Shown in pieces: positions 40,998 to 49,751 of a stretch of 52,142 nt of DNA. Position 1 is the stretch's first letter. The number at the start of each line of letters is the position of its first letter. The DNA is from an uncultured cyanobacterium (GTDB lineage: Bacteria; Cyanobacteriota; Vampirovibrionia; Gastranaerophilales; Gastranaerophilaceae), in contig CABUXT010000013.1 in assembly GCA_902495705.1 (NCBI GenBank), forward strand, positions 1 to 52,142, read 5' to 3'. A model generated the notes under the pieces. It was given only the letters and a program-made list of their open reading frames with translations, did not search any database and was not told the origin of the DNA. The position numbers were made by a program, and so were the translations under genes.

Positions 40998-41171
40998 CTA
41001 TTTTTGTTCGTCTTCTTCGTTGTCATAGATTGGGTAAACGTAGTGTTCGCCACAATTTGGACATACAACTTCTTGTTGTTTACCGTCTTCAAGTTTAGCT
41101 ACTTCAAATAAGCATTTGCAACCTGATTGTACACATCTTACAGCCCAAGTCGGTCTGATTAATCTTGCCAT
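40998..41171 (-). CDS. Small zinc-ribbon protein
   Basis: A 57-aa protein with two Cys pairs: VRCVQSGCKCLF and VVCPNCGEHYVY, a zinc-ribbon layout, then an acidic tail (DNEEDEQK). The start at 41171 is preferred because GAGGG lies just before it; an ATG five codons upstream overlaps that Shine-Dalgarno. It lies between obgE and the YhcC gene on the same strand. It may bind nucleic acid or protein; the partner is unknown. Confidence 0.7.
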   Translation of the reverse strand: MARLIRPTWAVRCVQSGCKCLFEVAKLEDGKQQEVVCPNCGEHYVYPIYDNEEDEQK

Positions 41172-41248
41172 AATTAAAACCCTCATTTTTCTATATACGT
41201 TTTAATTTTATCATTGATTTTTCTATCTTGCAAGGGATAATTTATTGT

Positions 41249-42532
41249 TTACTTGTAAACTTCATCATCCCAGTATTCAAGTTCAAGTTTCCCTACTATG
41301 ATTGTGTCACCGTTTTGGATGCCTATGCGTTTTAGTTCATCCATAATGCCCATACTAATCATAATATTTTGGAACCTGATAATTTGTTCTGTGCTGCGTG
41401 GGTCTGTAACTTGCGAAATCCTTATGATTCTGCCACCTGTAACCATAAATGTATCTTTGCTGATTTTTTGTACATCCCAATAGCCGTCGTTATTGTCGGT
41501 TGCTGCTAAATCTTCTTCAACATTGACTTCAGAAACTGGTTTTTCAATTGTATTAACCTTGTTTTCAAGTTCATGTTTTAGAGATTCAAGATTTTCGCCT
41601 GTTACGGCAGAAATAAAGAACGGCTTTATTCCGAGTTTGTCAAATTCCTGTTTTAGTTCTTCGATTCTTTCAGGTTCAATTGCATCAATTTTGTTAATTG
41701 CAACGATTTGATAAAGATGAGATAATTTTTCTGAATATTTTGCCAATTCTTCGTTAATAATTTGGTAATTTTTGATAGGGTTTTCTTCTGTTCCGTCAAT
41801 TATGTGGAGCAAAAATCTGCATCTTTCAACGTGGCGCAAAAAGTCGTGTCCAAGTCCGACACCTTCAGATGCCCCTTCAATAAGCCCAGGAATATCTGCG
41901 ATTACATAACCATCGCCTGTAGTTTTTCTCACTACGCCTAGGTTTGGTACAATTGTTGTGAACGGATAATCTGCAATTTTGGGTTTTGCAGCAGAAACTC
42001 TACTGATAAAAGTAGATTTACCTGCATTTGGAAAACCTAACAAGCCGACATCTGCTAACAGTTTTAATTCAAGTTGCAGTTCACGCTCAATCCCCGGTTC
42101 TCCAGGTTCGCAGTATTGTGGTGCGCGGTTTTGAGGGGTGCAAAAGTGAGTGTTTCCTCTTCCGCCTCTTCCGCCTTTTGCAACAAGAACTGTTTGCTCG
42201 TGCTCTGTTAAATCGGCGATAATGTTACCTGTTTTCAAATCTTTTACGATTGTACCTGCAGGAACTTTGATATATAAATCTTTAGCGCTTTTTCCGTGCA
42301 TACTTTTTTTGAATCCGTTTTCTCCGTTATCTGCTTTAAATATTGAACGGTATGTAAAATCAAGCAAGGTTGACAAACCTTCGTCAGCGATTAAGTAAAC
42401 ACTTCCGCCTTTTCCGCCGTCACCGCCTGCAGGACCGCCTTTATCTACAAATTTTTCACGTCTCCACGCAACAACGCCGTTTCCGCCTTTGCCTGAAGAA
42501 ATCTTTATTTTCGCTTTATCAATAAATTGCAT
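41249..42532 (-). CDS. obgE: GTPase ObgE/CgtA
   Basis: A 427-aa protein. Obg glycine-rich domain 1-158 (FIDKAKIKISSGKGGNGVVAW, GGDGGKGGSVYL). GTPase domain ~159-330 with GFPNAGKSTF (G1), DIPGLIEGAS (G3) and NKID (G4). A C-terminal OCT domain (~345-427) ends IIVGKLELEYWDDE. It acts in 50S ribosome assembly and stress control. The start at 42532 is supported by AAAGGAT; the longer frame has no signal. The zinc-ribbon and YhcC genes follow on the same strand. Confidence 0.96.
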   Translation of the reverse strand: MQFIDKAKIKISSGKGGNGVVAWRREKFVDKGGPAGGDGGKGGSVYLIADEGLSTLLDFTYRSIFKADNGENGFKKSMHGKSAKDLYIKVPAGTIVKDLKTGNIIADLTEHEQTVLVAKGGRGGRGNTHFCTPQNRAPQYCEPGEPGIERELQLELKLLADVGLLGFPNAGKSTFISRVSAAKPKIADYPFTTIVPNLGVVRKTTGDGYVIADIPGLIEGASEGVGLGHDFLRHVERCRFLLHIIDGTEENPIKNYQIINEELAKYSEKLSHLYQIVAINKIDAIEPERIEELKQEFDKLGIKPFFISAVTGENLESLKHELENKVNTIEKPVSEVNVEEDLAATDNNDGYWDVQKISKDTFMVTGGRIIRISQVTDPRSTEQIIRFQNIMISMGIMDELKRIGIQNGDTIIVGKLELEYWDDEVYK

Positions 42533-42655
42533 AGTATAAATCCTTTTTGATTTGATGATACTATGAACATGCCTGCTGTGCAAATTGATGGATTGGATGA
42601 TGAGTTCTTAATATTGTCATATCAAAATGACATAGACCTATGTGATAGATTAGAG

Positions 42656-42676
42656 ATTCCGAAACGAGTTCGGAAT
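42656..42676. repeat. Palindromic repeat unit (C-G form)
   Basis: ATTCCGAA (42656-42663), 5-nt loop, TTCGGAAT (42669-42676), followed by GACA. Same family as the ends of the 31123 element. A second small hairpin, GTCGGC/GCCGAC, lies at 42705-42724. Confidence 0.6.
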
Positions 42677-42734
42677 GACAAATGTTTACTTTGTAATATT
42701 GTAGGTCGGCGTTGCAATGCCGACAAAATAAAGT

Positions 42735-42801
42735 GTCATTCTGAAAGCTTAGAAAATTTGTGTGAAGAATGAACACATAATTTTCTTGCTATTCAGAATC
42801 T
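42735..42801 (+). repeat. Hairpin repeat, copy A
   Basis: Outer arms GTCATTCTGAA and ATTCAGAATCT. The inner arms AGAAAATT/AATTTTCT and TGTGT/ACACA form a long stem. It is near-identical in reverse complement to 46650-46717 and 50934-50993, and shares AAGCTTAGAAA with both. Confidence 0.75.
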
Positions 42802-42860
42802 ATCAATGTTGATTTAAAAATTGACCTCGGTGCATTATATTTTAATCAAATGGATAGACC

Positions 42861-43022
42861 CTGAATCAAGTTCAGAATGACAGTTATGTTTTTATAAAAT
42901 CATGTCATTACGAGGAGCGAAATTTTTAAGTAGAATAATAGACTTCACAGCGCGACGTAGTAATCCTATACAAGTCTTGTTGTGGAGTTTCCTCACTTTG
43001 TTCCTCTTGCTGTTCAGAATGA
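42861..43022. repeat. Mixed dispersed repeat fragments
   Basis: CTGAAtcaagTTCAGAAT (42861-42878) is another palindrome unit. From 42903, GTCATTACGAGGAGCGAA and GCGCGACGTAGTAATCC (42950-42966) form a degenerate copy of the dispersed motif often seen as GTCATTGCGAGGAGCGAA. GTTCAGAATGAC closes it at 43012-43022. With the two preceding units these account for the 508-base gap between obgE and the small gene at 43041. Confidence 0.6.
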
Positions 43023-43040
43023 CTTTTTGCAGGTTTCTTG

Positions 43041-43205
43041 CTAATCCTCCGGAACAAACATCGGATTTTTGTTCAAAATTTCTCTTGTGTGCTCATAACA
43101 ACAGCTTTTGTTTGTCACAAGTTGCTGATATTCACGGATAATGTTTAGGACATCGTCTGTAGATAGTTTTACAACTCTTCTTTTTCCTTCGATAATTGTA
43201 GCCAT
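43041..43205 (-). CDS. Small 54-aa protein
   Basis: Start ATG 43205 with GAAAGGAA before it; a longer in-frame start exists at 43232 but would place the signal inside the gene. The product starts MATIIEGKRRVVKLSTDDVLN and continues as a helix (IIREYQQLV) with a Cys pair (KSCCYEH). A strand-plus-helix small protein; DNA binding or a structural role are both conceivable. Its 3' end adjoins dispersed repeats. No family recognised. Confidence 0.55.
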   Translation of the reverse strand: MATIIEGKRRVVKLSTDDVLNIIREYQQLVTNKSCCYEHTREILNKNPMFVPED

Positions 43206-43310
43206 AAAAAATTCCTTTCTTTTGTAGTTCATACATCGGAAAGGAATTTAGTTGTCTTTAATTATTCAATTGTTTGGTGTAATAATCTTGTTTCAGATTA
43301 TAATTTGAGT

Positions 43311-44222
43311 TTAACCTCCTTCAAGCTTTTTCTGTTGTTGGGCCGTTATATCAACTTTGTCGAAACCTTTATCACCTTTGTATTGGTTTAGTGCGAATGT
43401 TCCATCACTGTTTTTTTCTAACCTGTATTCGTCGCCGTTGCCTGATACCGAACTATATATTGCGTGATTGCCGTCCATTCGTTCAAATTTATATTCAAAT
43501 TTTCCAACCTTAATCTTTGTAGGAAAATCTTTTTCAGAACCGCCTTCGACGCTACAAGAATCGCGCTTGATGTCGCCGTTTACTCGACTGTCACCTCCAT
43601 CATGAACGATGAATGCTCCTTTGTAACCGTTTATATCTTTTGCGCTTGCCGGAGTTCCATATTTGTTATCCGTTTTAGGGTCTTCAGTTTCAGGTTTTGG
43701 GTCAGCTTGTTGAGTTGTCGGAGTCTCAGGTTTTGGCGTTCCTTGTGTTTCTGTTTTGGGTTTTGTGTTATTAGCTCCGCTCAATTTGGCTTTTGTATCT
43801 TCATAGCTGTCATTATTTGCTACAAGCTCACCTGTCGATTTGTTAGTCGCACTGAATCTACCGTCAGAGTCTTGTACAATTTCAAATTTTGCACCAAACA
43901 GTGCCTTCAAGTTTGCAAGTTGATTGTTGTTAGAAGGTTGTTGAGCTGTTTGAGTTTGTTGAGTTTGGTTGATTGTGCTGATTTGACTGGATGTTTTTGA
44001 ACCTAAAAATGGTAAGAAACCTTGTGCAAATCCTAGGGCAAATCCCCAGAATCCTTTTGGTCCAATTGTATTATCAATATTAACTATGGTTGTAGATTGC
44101 TGCGGTGGCATTTGCCTTGTCGTAATTGGTCCATAGTGCCTTTTTACTTGCGTTTGTTGGTAATTCACGCCTATCGGTTTGTAATTTAGACCGAACGCCT
44201 GTCCTGCGCCATACATGCCCAT
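43311..44222 (-). CDS. Unknown protein with IDNTIGPKGFWG module, paralog 1
   Basis: A 303-aa protein. Residues ~47-148 form a module shared with the next gene: NIDNTIGPKGFWGFALGF, QGFLPFLGS, ISTINQ, then QLANLKALFGAKFEIV and FSATNKS. GFWGFALGFAQGFLPFLG is hydrophobic and Gly-rich and could insert in or lie on a membrane. A Pro/Thr/Lys linker (~150-190) leads to a different C-terminal domain (YGTPASAKDINGYKGAFIVHD, KIKVGKFEYKFERMDG). No signal peptide. Its promoter region resembles that of paralog 2. Function unknown. Confidence 0.65.
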   Translation of the reverse strand: MGMYGAGQAFGLNYKPIGVNYQQTQVKRHYGPITTRQMPPQQSTTIVNIDNTIGPKGFWGFALGFAQGFLPFLGSKTSSQISTINQTQQTQTAQQPSNNNQLANLKALFGAKFEIVQDSDGRFSATNKSTGELVANNDSYEDTKAKLSGANNTKPKTETQGTPKPETPTTQQADPKPETEDPKTDNKYGTPASAKDINGYKGAFIVHDGGDSRVNGDIKRDSCSVEGGSEKDFPTKIKVGKFEYKFERMDGNHAIYSSVSGNGDEYRLEKNSDGTFALNQYKGDKGFDKVDITAQQQKKLEGG

Positions 44223-44320
44223 TGCTCTGTCCTCTTAGTTGTACTCTTATATGTATAAAGTATATATCTTTCGTTCAATTTCATAAGAGGATGATTTTTG
44301 TAATATTTCGTTACAAAAAA

Positions 44321-45673
44321 TTATTGCCATTGAGTTCTGCCACTGGTTGGGCGTGGAGTCATCGCATCTGACCTTGCGCTAGGATTTGTTGCGTAATATA
44401 AACTAGGGTCTTTCTTTTTAATATAATCAGCTTTTAGCTCCATACCTTGAGCGCTGTAGTATTTGTAACCGTTACCGCTCTTTTCAGCATATCTGCCTTC
44501 AGTACCTTTTATTCTGGTACCTTTTTGAGAGCTGTAACCGCCTGTTCTGATATTAGAAACATTGATTGTAGGGTGTTGTTTTCTAAATGCAGTTTCGCTC
44601 ATTACTTTGCCGTTTTTATCGTAGAAACTGTAATTTCCATTTTTATCTTGTTTTACGTAGTCTCCGTTTTTCGCTTTGTGTTTGATTGTACCTGAATATT
44701 GGTCGTCTTGTCTTGCTACTTTTGCTCCGTGTGTTAGTCCAAATTTCTTTTCTATGTAATCCATTGTTGGTACGTCAAGTTTTGAGTAGTCTGCATTTGG
44801 TTTTGGATTTCCGTTACTATCAAATACACTTCGGTTATTACGAATAATTTCATCTCTTAGTGTAGCTTGTTGTTCTTTTGTTAAGACTCCTGCAAGTTTT
44901 GAACCTAAGACATTTGATGTAACTGCGCTTGCATTTTTTCCTTTTGAACTTTGTATTATAGAGCTGTTATCATTAGCTGCTCTATACCAATTTTTAGGTG
45001 AACCTGATGCGCGATGTGAACCTGATGCTTTGTGTGCGCCTGATGAGCGACCAGCACCACTTGATGTGTTTACTCTTCCTCCTTGAGGTTCATTGTCTGT
45101 TGTTGGATTTGCGCCACTACCGTTTCCGTTTTCTGTTTGGGTAGATGGAGTATTTGTAGTTGAATTGTTATTGTTACTTACATTGTTGTTATCATTATTT
45201 GTTGTACTTGTACCTTGAGGTTCTGAGTTGTATTTACCCAATTGGTCTTTCATATCTTGATAGCTCAAATTGTTACCGGCAAGTTTTCCGTTTTTATCTG
45301 TTGCGGAGTATTTGCCACCGTCTTCCGCAATAATGGTAAATTTTGAACCAAAAAGTTGTCGCAAATTTGCAAGTTCATTATTTTGTGACGGTTGTTGTGT
45401 TATTTGAGTTTGTTGTGATTGGTTAATTGTACTGATTTGGTTTGATGTTCTTGAACCTAAAAATGGCAAAATTCCTTGAGTGAATCCTAAGGCAAATCCC
45501 CAAAATCCTTTTGGTCCAATTGTATTATCAATATTTATTTCAGTATAACTTGTGGTTTGAGGTCTGGTTTCAAACATAGGAGGCATACCGCCTGCTTTTG
45601 ACGGTCTGACATGTTGAGGCATAAACGTGTTATGCGCTATTCTTGATTGTTGAAATTTTCCGAAATCAATCAT
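44321..45673 (-). CDS. Unknown protein with IDNTIGPKGFWG module, paralog 2
   Basis: A 450-aa protein. Residues ~46-146 repeat the module of paralog 1 (INIDNTIGPKGFWGFALGF, QGILPFLGS, ELANLRQLFGSKFTII, YSATDKN). A low-complexity Asn/Ser/Thr linker (~150-195) and a Ser/Gly/His repeat (GAHKASGSHRASGSP) follow. The C-terminal ~210 residues hold two similar blocks, NGDYVKQDKNGNYSFYDKNG (~340-360) and EGRYAEKSGNGYKYYSAQG (~398-416). No signal peptide. The C-terminus shows no similarity to paralog 1, so the pair looks like one conserved head with exchangeable tails. Function unknown. Confidence 0.65.
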   Translation of the reverse strand: MIDFGKFQQSRIAHNTFMPQHVRPSKAGGMPPMFETRPQTTSYTEINIDNTIGPKGFWGFALGFTQGILPFLGSRTSNQISTINQSQQTQITQQPSQNNELANLRQLFGSKFTIIAEDGGKYSATDKNGKLAGNNLSYQDMKDQLGKYNSEPQGTSTTNNDNNNVSNNNNSTTNTPSTQTENGNGSGANPTTDNEPQGGRVNTSSGAGRSSGAHKASGSHRASGSPKNWYRAANDNSSIIQSSKGKNASAVTSNVLGSKLAGVLTKEQQATLRDEIIRNNRSVFDSNGNPKPNADYSKLDVPTMDYIEKKFGLTHGAKVARQDDQYSGTIKHKAKNGDYVKQDKNGNYSFYDKNGKVMSETAFRKQHPTINVSNIRTGGYSSQKGTRIKGTEGRYAEKSGNGYKYYSAQGMELKADYIKKKDPSLYYATNPSARSDAMTPRPTSGRTQWQ

Positions 45674-45777
45674 GTCGGTTGTCCTATAATTTGTGTTCTT
45701 ATATATATAAAGTATATACTATCTATATAATTGACAATTTAGAAATTTTTCTTAATATATTTTAACAAAATAAAAAA

Positions 45778-45802
45778 GGACGACTGAAAATTTCAGTCGT
45801 CC
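45778..45802 (-). terminator. Intrinsic terminator of the 45811 gene
   Basis: GGACGACTGAAA pairs with its complement through a short loop (perfect ~10-bp stem), followed on the minus strand by TTTTTTATTTTG. It lies 8 bases past the stop. Confidence 0.9.
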
Positions 45803-45810
45803 AAAAGCTA

Positions 45811-46524
45811 TTATGAACTTTGAGAAGTCTTTGATTTAGCCTTGCTTGCTGCTACGTCAACCAGAGTTTTGTAGCCGTTAATCCCTTTTGTTCCTAAATT
45901 TGCAATAGTATCTAATGTTTTTAAGAACATTTGTTGTTGCTGAACTTTAGCTTTATACACTCTGTCGTTGTAGTTGTTTCCTGATTCAGAGTTTTTCAAC
46001 GCGAATTGCATATAGTTTAGAATATTGTTATTAAAACCGTTATAAAGGTTGTTAAGGGTATTTACGTAGTTCATTCTGTTTGCAATTTCTGTATTATACA
46101 AATCACTTTGTTTAGATAAAATATTGTCGCTCAAATCTGCAACGGCTTGAGCTTTGTTATCCGTAATACTGCTCAAATTATTCATAAATATTGAGTTGTC
46201 CAAGTTTCCAAACCTTGATGCGATATCATTTTTCAGAGCGGTTTCCATTGGCGTATAGATATCATCAATCGCTTTGATTCCTTGTTTTTTGTAGGTCTCT
46301 AGTTCGCTATTCCATTGTTTTTGTTTTTCGTTTGATATAGAGAACAAATTGCCCAAAGATTGAGCCAAATTGCTTTGAACTCCGTCGTAAATTGATTTTT
46401 CCAAGTCTGACATATTGTAAGAACTGTTTACGGAATTGTTTTGTTTAGATGTGGATGCAACATTATTTCCGTTGATACTGATATTTCCTGTTGCGTAAGC
46501 AGGGTATTTTGAAGATTTTCCCAT
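45811..46524 (-). CDS. Unknown 237-aa helical, Asn/Ser-rich protein
   Basis: The N-terminal ~35 residues are beta-like and polar (TGNISINGNNVASTSKQNN). The rest is helical and Asn/Gln/Leu-rich (LEKSIYDGVQSNLAQSLGN, then NYVNTLNNLYNGFNNNILNYM), ending in a basic Ser/Lys tail. No signal peptide or membrane helix. AGAAAGGAAA precedes the start and a strong terminator follows, so it is a single-gene unit. The style recalls phage structural proteins, but no phage genes surround it. Unknown. Confidence 0.6.
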   Translation of the reverse strand: MGKSSKYPAYATGNISINGNNVASTSKQNNSVNSSYNMSDLEKSIYDGVQSNLAQSLGNLFSISNEKQKQWNSELETYKKQGIKAIDDIYTPMETALKNDIASRFGNLDNSIFMNNLSSITDNKAQAVADLSDNILSKQSDLYNTEIANRMNYVNTLNNLYNGFNNNILNYMQFALKNSESGNNYNDRVYKAKVQQQQMFLKTLDTIANLGTKGINGYKTLVDVAASKAKSKTSQSS

Positions 46525-46649
46525 AGTAAAAAGTTTCCTTTCTCAAGGAAAATATCTTTGTTCTGGCTGGGGTTGGAATACTTGATATTTTACCATATTT
46601 TTGAGATTTTGTAAATGTTGAGGGAGACATAGCTTAATTTGTTTGGTTT

Positions 46650-46717
46650 GAGATTCTGAACAGCAAGAAAATTTTATGCTCATTCTTCGCACAAATTTTC
46701 TAAGCTTTCAGAATGAC
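46650..46717 (-). repeat. Hairpin repeat, copy B
   Basis: Reverse complement of copy A (42735-42801), with GAGATTCTGAA and TTCAGAATGAC as outer arms and AAAATTTT-type inner arms. Confidence 0.75.
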
Positions 46718-46721
46718 AATT

Positions 46722-46742
46722 ATGCTGAATGTGTTTCAGCAT
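46722..46742. repeat. Palindromic repeat unit (G-C variant)
   Basis: ATGCTGAA (46722-46729), 5-nt loop, TTCAGCAT (46735-46742). It differs from the ATTCTGAA/TTCAGAAT form by a paired T-A to G-C change. With copy B it fills most of the 327-base gap before uvrA; no gene is seen there. Confidence 0.6.
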
Positions 46743-46816
46743 CTCTAATATGATGAAAATCTATAACTTCTTGCCTTCCTGACATCCTGCCTTCTAGCCC
46801 TCCGTAATTTCTATAT

Positions 46817-46845
46817 TTGAAAAATCTTTACTCTCGTATAATAAT
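46817..46845 (+). promoter_or_regulatory. Promoter of uvrA (leaderless configuration)
   Basis: TTGAAA (46817-46822), 17 bases, AATAAT (46840-46845); a TATAAT also overlaps at 46837-46842. The uvrA ATG is at 46852, 6 bases after the -10, and no Shine-Dalgarno is present. No SOS box was recognised. Confidence 0.5.
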
Positions 46846-46851
46846 GTTTGT

Positions 46852-49686
46852 ATGGCTGATAAGATTAAAATAGTGGGAGCAAAAGAGCATAACTTAAAAA
46901 ATGTCTCTTTAGAAATACCGAAAAATGAATTGATAGTTTTTACAGGAGTATCAGGCTCAGGTAAGAGTTCTTTGGCTTTTGATACGATTTTTGCAGAAGG
47001 TCAAAGACGATATATAGAAAGTTTGTCGACTTACGCAAGACAGTTTTTAGGTCAGATGGATAAACCAAATGTTGAATATATCGATGGTTTGTCACCTGCG
47101 ATTTCTATTGACCAAAAGTCAAAGAGTAATAATCCGCGCTCTACTGTCGGAACTATTACGGAAATCTACGATTATTTAAGATTGTTATACGCAAGGGTCG
47201 GAACTCCTTATTGCCCTGTTTGCGGAAAAAAGATTAAACCTCAAACACTTGATGAAATTGTTAATAAAATCCTTGCAATAGGTGAAGGGTCGAAAATTCA
47301 AATTCTTGCCCCTGTTGTCAGAGGTAAAAAAGGAGAATACTCATCGCTTTTTGAAGAATTAAGGCAAGAAGGGTTTGTAAGAGTTAAGGTTGATGGCGAA
47401 GTTTACAATCTTGATGAAGATGAAATTGAATTGGCTAAGACTAAAAAGCACGATATCAGCGTAGTTGTGGATAGAATTGTCGTAAAAAAATCTGCAACTT
47501 CAAGAATTGCTGATAGTGTGCAAATCGCTCTTAAAAAGGCTGATGGTATTGTTGTGGTTGATGTCGTCGGTGCACAAGAGGTTGTTTTTAGTGAAAAGCT
47601 GGCATGTCCTGATTGTAATATCAGTTTTGAAGAACTTACTCCGAGAATTTTTTCATTCAATGCACCTTATGGTGCGTGCGAAAGATGTTCTGGTATCGGG
47701 GCTGATTTTGTGGTTGACCCAGATTTAGTTGTGCCTGACAAATCTCTATCACTTAATCAAGGTGCAATTTATGCGTGGGCTACTCGTAGCGCAACGACTT
47801 ATTATCACGACCTTTTGTCTTCTGTTTGTTCTGAGTGTGGAATCGATATGGATACTCCGTTTGAAGATTTGACAAAAGAACAGCAAGATATAATTTTGTA
47901 TGGTACCAGAGTGCCGATAAGGATTAAGGTTCAACAGTTTGGAACGCACAGATATCAAACAAATATTCAGCCGTTTGTGGGTGTAATTCCGTTTTTAGAA
48001 AAACGCTATAATGATGCAGGTGGAGATTATTGGCGAGAAGAAATCGAAAAATTTATGGTTGCAAAACCTTGTCCTGCTTGTGGTGGTGCAAGGTTGAAAC
48101 CATTCCCTTTGGCTGTAAAAATTCGTAATAAAAATATCTATGAATTTACCAAAATGTCCATAGATGATGAATTGCAGTTTATAACCGATTTGTATCTTGA
48201 TTTGACAGAATACCAAATGAAAATCGCTAAGCAGATTTTGGACGAAATTCGTGCTCGTTTAAAATTCTTGAGCGATGTCGGTTTGCATTATCTTGATTTG
48301 GCACGTATGGCAGGAACTTTGTCAGGCGGAGAGTCTCAGCGTATCAGGCTTGCATCTCAAATCGGTAGCGGTTTGAGCGGAGTTTTGTATGTTTTGGATG
48401 AGCCGTCAATCGGTTTGCACCAACGTGACAATGATATGCTCATCAAAACTTTGTTTAAGTTGAGAAATTTAGGCAATACGTTAATTGTTGTTGAACACGA
48501 TGAAGATACAATTAGAAGCGCCGATTATATTGTTGATATCGGTCCTCGTGCAGGTATTGCAGGCGGAAAAATTATTGCTCAAGGGTCGGTTGATGATATT
48601 ATCGCGGCAAAAGATTCTATTACAGGTAAATATTTGAGTGGAGAAAAATATATTCCGATTCCGACAACCTTGCGTGAAGGCAACGGTTTTTTCTTGGAAA
48701 TAAAAAATGCTCACCTTAACAATTTGAAAAATATTGATGTCGAAATTCCGCTTGGCAAAATCGTTATTTTGACAGGTGTTTCAGGTTCAGGAAAATCAAC
48801 TCTTATGCAAGACATTTTGTTTGAATATGCAGCACACAAATTGCGCAAAAATAAACCAAAACCGCAAGGTGTTGATGAAATTTTCGGTTTTGAAAATATC
48901 GACAAAGTTATTGATATTGACCAATCGCCAATCGGTAGGACACCTCGTTCAAACCCTGCAACGTATACGGATGTGTTTACACCGATTCGTGAACTTTTTG
49001 CTAAAACTAATGAGTCAAAAGTTCGCGGATATAAGCCGGGTAGATTTAGTTTTAACGTAAAAGGCGGTCGCTGTGAGGCTTGCAAAGGTGACGGTTTAGT
49101 TAAAATTGAAATGAACTTTTTGTCTGATGTTTATGTCAAATGTGATATTTGTAAGGGCAAACGTTACAACAGAGAAACTCTTGAAGTTAAATACAAAGGC
49201 AAAACTATCGCGGATGTCCTTGATATGAGTGTAAAGGAAGCCCTTGAATTTTTTGACAGTATTCCGTCTATCAAAAATAAATTACAAACGTTAAATGATG
49301 TAGGTTTAGACTATATGAAACTCGGACAGAGCGCGACAACTTTATCAGGTGGAGAGGCTCAGCGTATCAAACTTGCGTCTGAACTCAACAAACGCTCAAC
49401 CGGCAAGACGTTGTATTTGTTGGATGAACCTTCTGTTGGTTTGCATTGGGCGGATTTGGATAAACTTGCAAAGATTCTTCACGCATTGGCAGACCAAGGC
49501 AATACAATTCTTATGATTGAACACAACTTAGATTTAATCAAAATTGCCGACCATATCATTGATTTGGGACCGGAAGGCGGTGTTGATGGTGGTAGAATTG
49601 TTGCGCAAGGTACACCGCAAGAAGTTGCGAAATGTAAAGATTCTTATACAGGAAAATATCTTGCAAAATATTTTGAAAAGGCTTGA
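46852..49686 (+). CDS. uvrA: Excinuclease ABC subunit A
   Basis: A 944-aa protein of standard UvrA length. Two ABC modules: Walker A GVSGSGKSSLAFDT (~32-45) and GVSGSGKSTLMQDI (~642-655). Signatures LSGGESQRIRLASQI and LSGGEAQRIKLASEL; Walker B VLDEPSIGLHQRD and LLDEPSVGLHWAD. Zinc sites: CPVCGKK, CPDCNISF, CPACGGARL, and CEACKGDG with CDICKGKRY. It scans DNA for bulky lesions with UvrB. There is no ribosome-binding site, and a -10 box lies 6 bases before the start. Confidence 0.98.
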   Translation: MADKIKIVGAKEHNLKNVSLEIPKNELIVFTGVSGSGKSSLAFDTIFAEGQRRYIESLSTYARQFLGQMDKPNVEYIDGLSPAISIDQKSKSNNPRSTVGTITEIYDYLRLLYARVGTPYCPVCGKKIKPQTLDEIVNKILAIGEGSKIQILAPVVRGKKGEYSSLFEELRQEGFVRVKVDGEVYNLDEDEIELAKTKKHDISVVVDRIVVKKSATSRIADSVQIALKKADGIVVVDVVGAQEVVFSEKLACPDCNISFEELTPRIFSFNAPYGACERCSGIGADFVVDPDLVVPDKSLSLNQGAIYAWATRSATTYYHDLLSSVCSECGIDMDTPFEDLTKEQQDIILYGTRVPIRIKVQQFGTHRYQTNIQPFVGVIPFLEKRYNDAGGDYWREEIEKFMVAKPCPACGGARLKPFPLAVKIRNKNIYEFTKMSIDDELQFITDLYLDLTEYQMKIAKQILDEIRARLKFLSDVGLHYLDLARMAGTLSGGESQRIRLASQIGSGLSGVLYVLDEPSIGLHQRDNDMLIKTLFKLRNLGNTLIVVEHDEDTIRSADYIVDIGPRAGIAGGKIIAQGSVDDIIAAKDSITGKYLSGEKYIPIPTTLREGNGFFLEIKNAHLNNLKNIDVEIPLGKIVILTGVSGSGKSTLMQDILFEYAAHKLRKNKPKPQGVDEIFGFENIDKVIDIDQSPIGRTPRSNPATYTDVFTPIRELFAKTNESKVRGYKPGRFSFNVKGGRCEACKGDGLVKIEMNFLSDVYVKCDICKGKRYNRETLEVKYKGKTIADVLDMSVKEALEFFDSIPSIKNKLQTLNDVGLDYMKLGQSATTLSGGEAQRIKLASELNKRSTGKTLYLLDEPSVGLHWADLDKLAKILHALADQGNTILMIEHNLDLIKIADHIIDLGPEGGVDGGRIVAQGTPQEVAKCKDSYTGKYLAKYFEKA

Positions 49687-49751
49687 TATTATTGAGTATT
49701 TGAAATTTATTTTAAAATTTGCTATGATGTTTTTCAAAAGGGCTGGTATAA

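Noticed and set aside
42656..43022. CRISPR array
   Set aside because: The repeats are palindromic, differ in length and core, and lack regular spacers; no cas genes are present.
42902..43141. Plus-strand ORF starting MSLRGAKFLSRI
   Set aside because: It is a translation of the dispersed GTCATTACGAGGAGCGAA-type repeat, a well-known source of spurious proteins, and it also runs antisense into the small gene at 43041.
43464..44000. 178-codon plus-strand ORF rich in Cys, Phe and Arg
   Set aside because: Antisense shadow of the 43311 gene, whose conserved module and promoter support the minus strand.
45811..46524. Prophage remnant
   Set aside because: The Asn-rich helical protein recalls phage proteins, but no capsid, terminase, integrase or tail gene lies near it.
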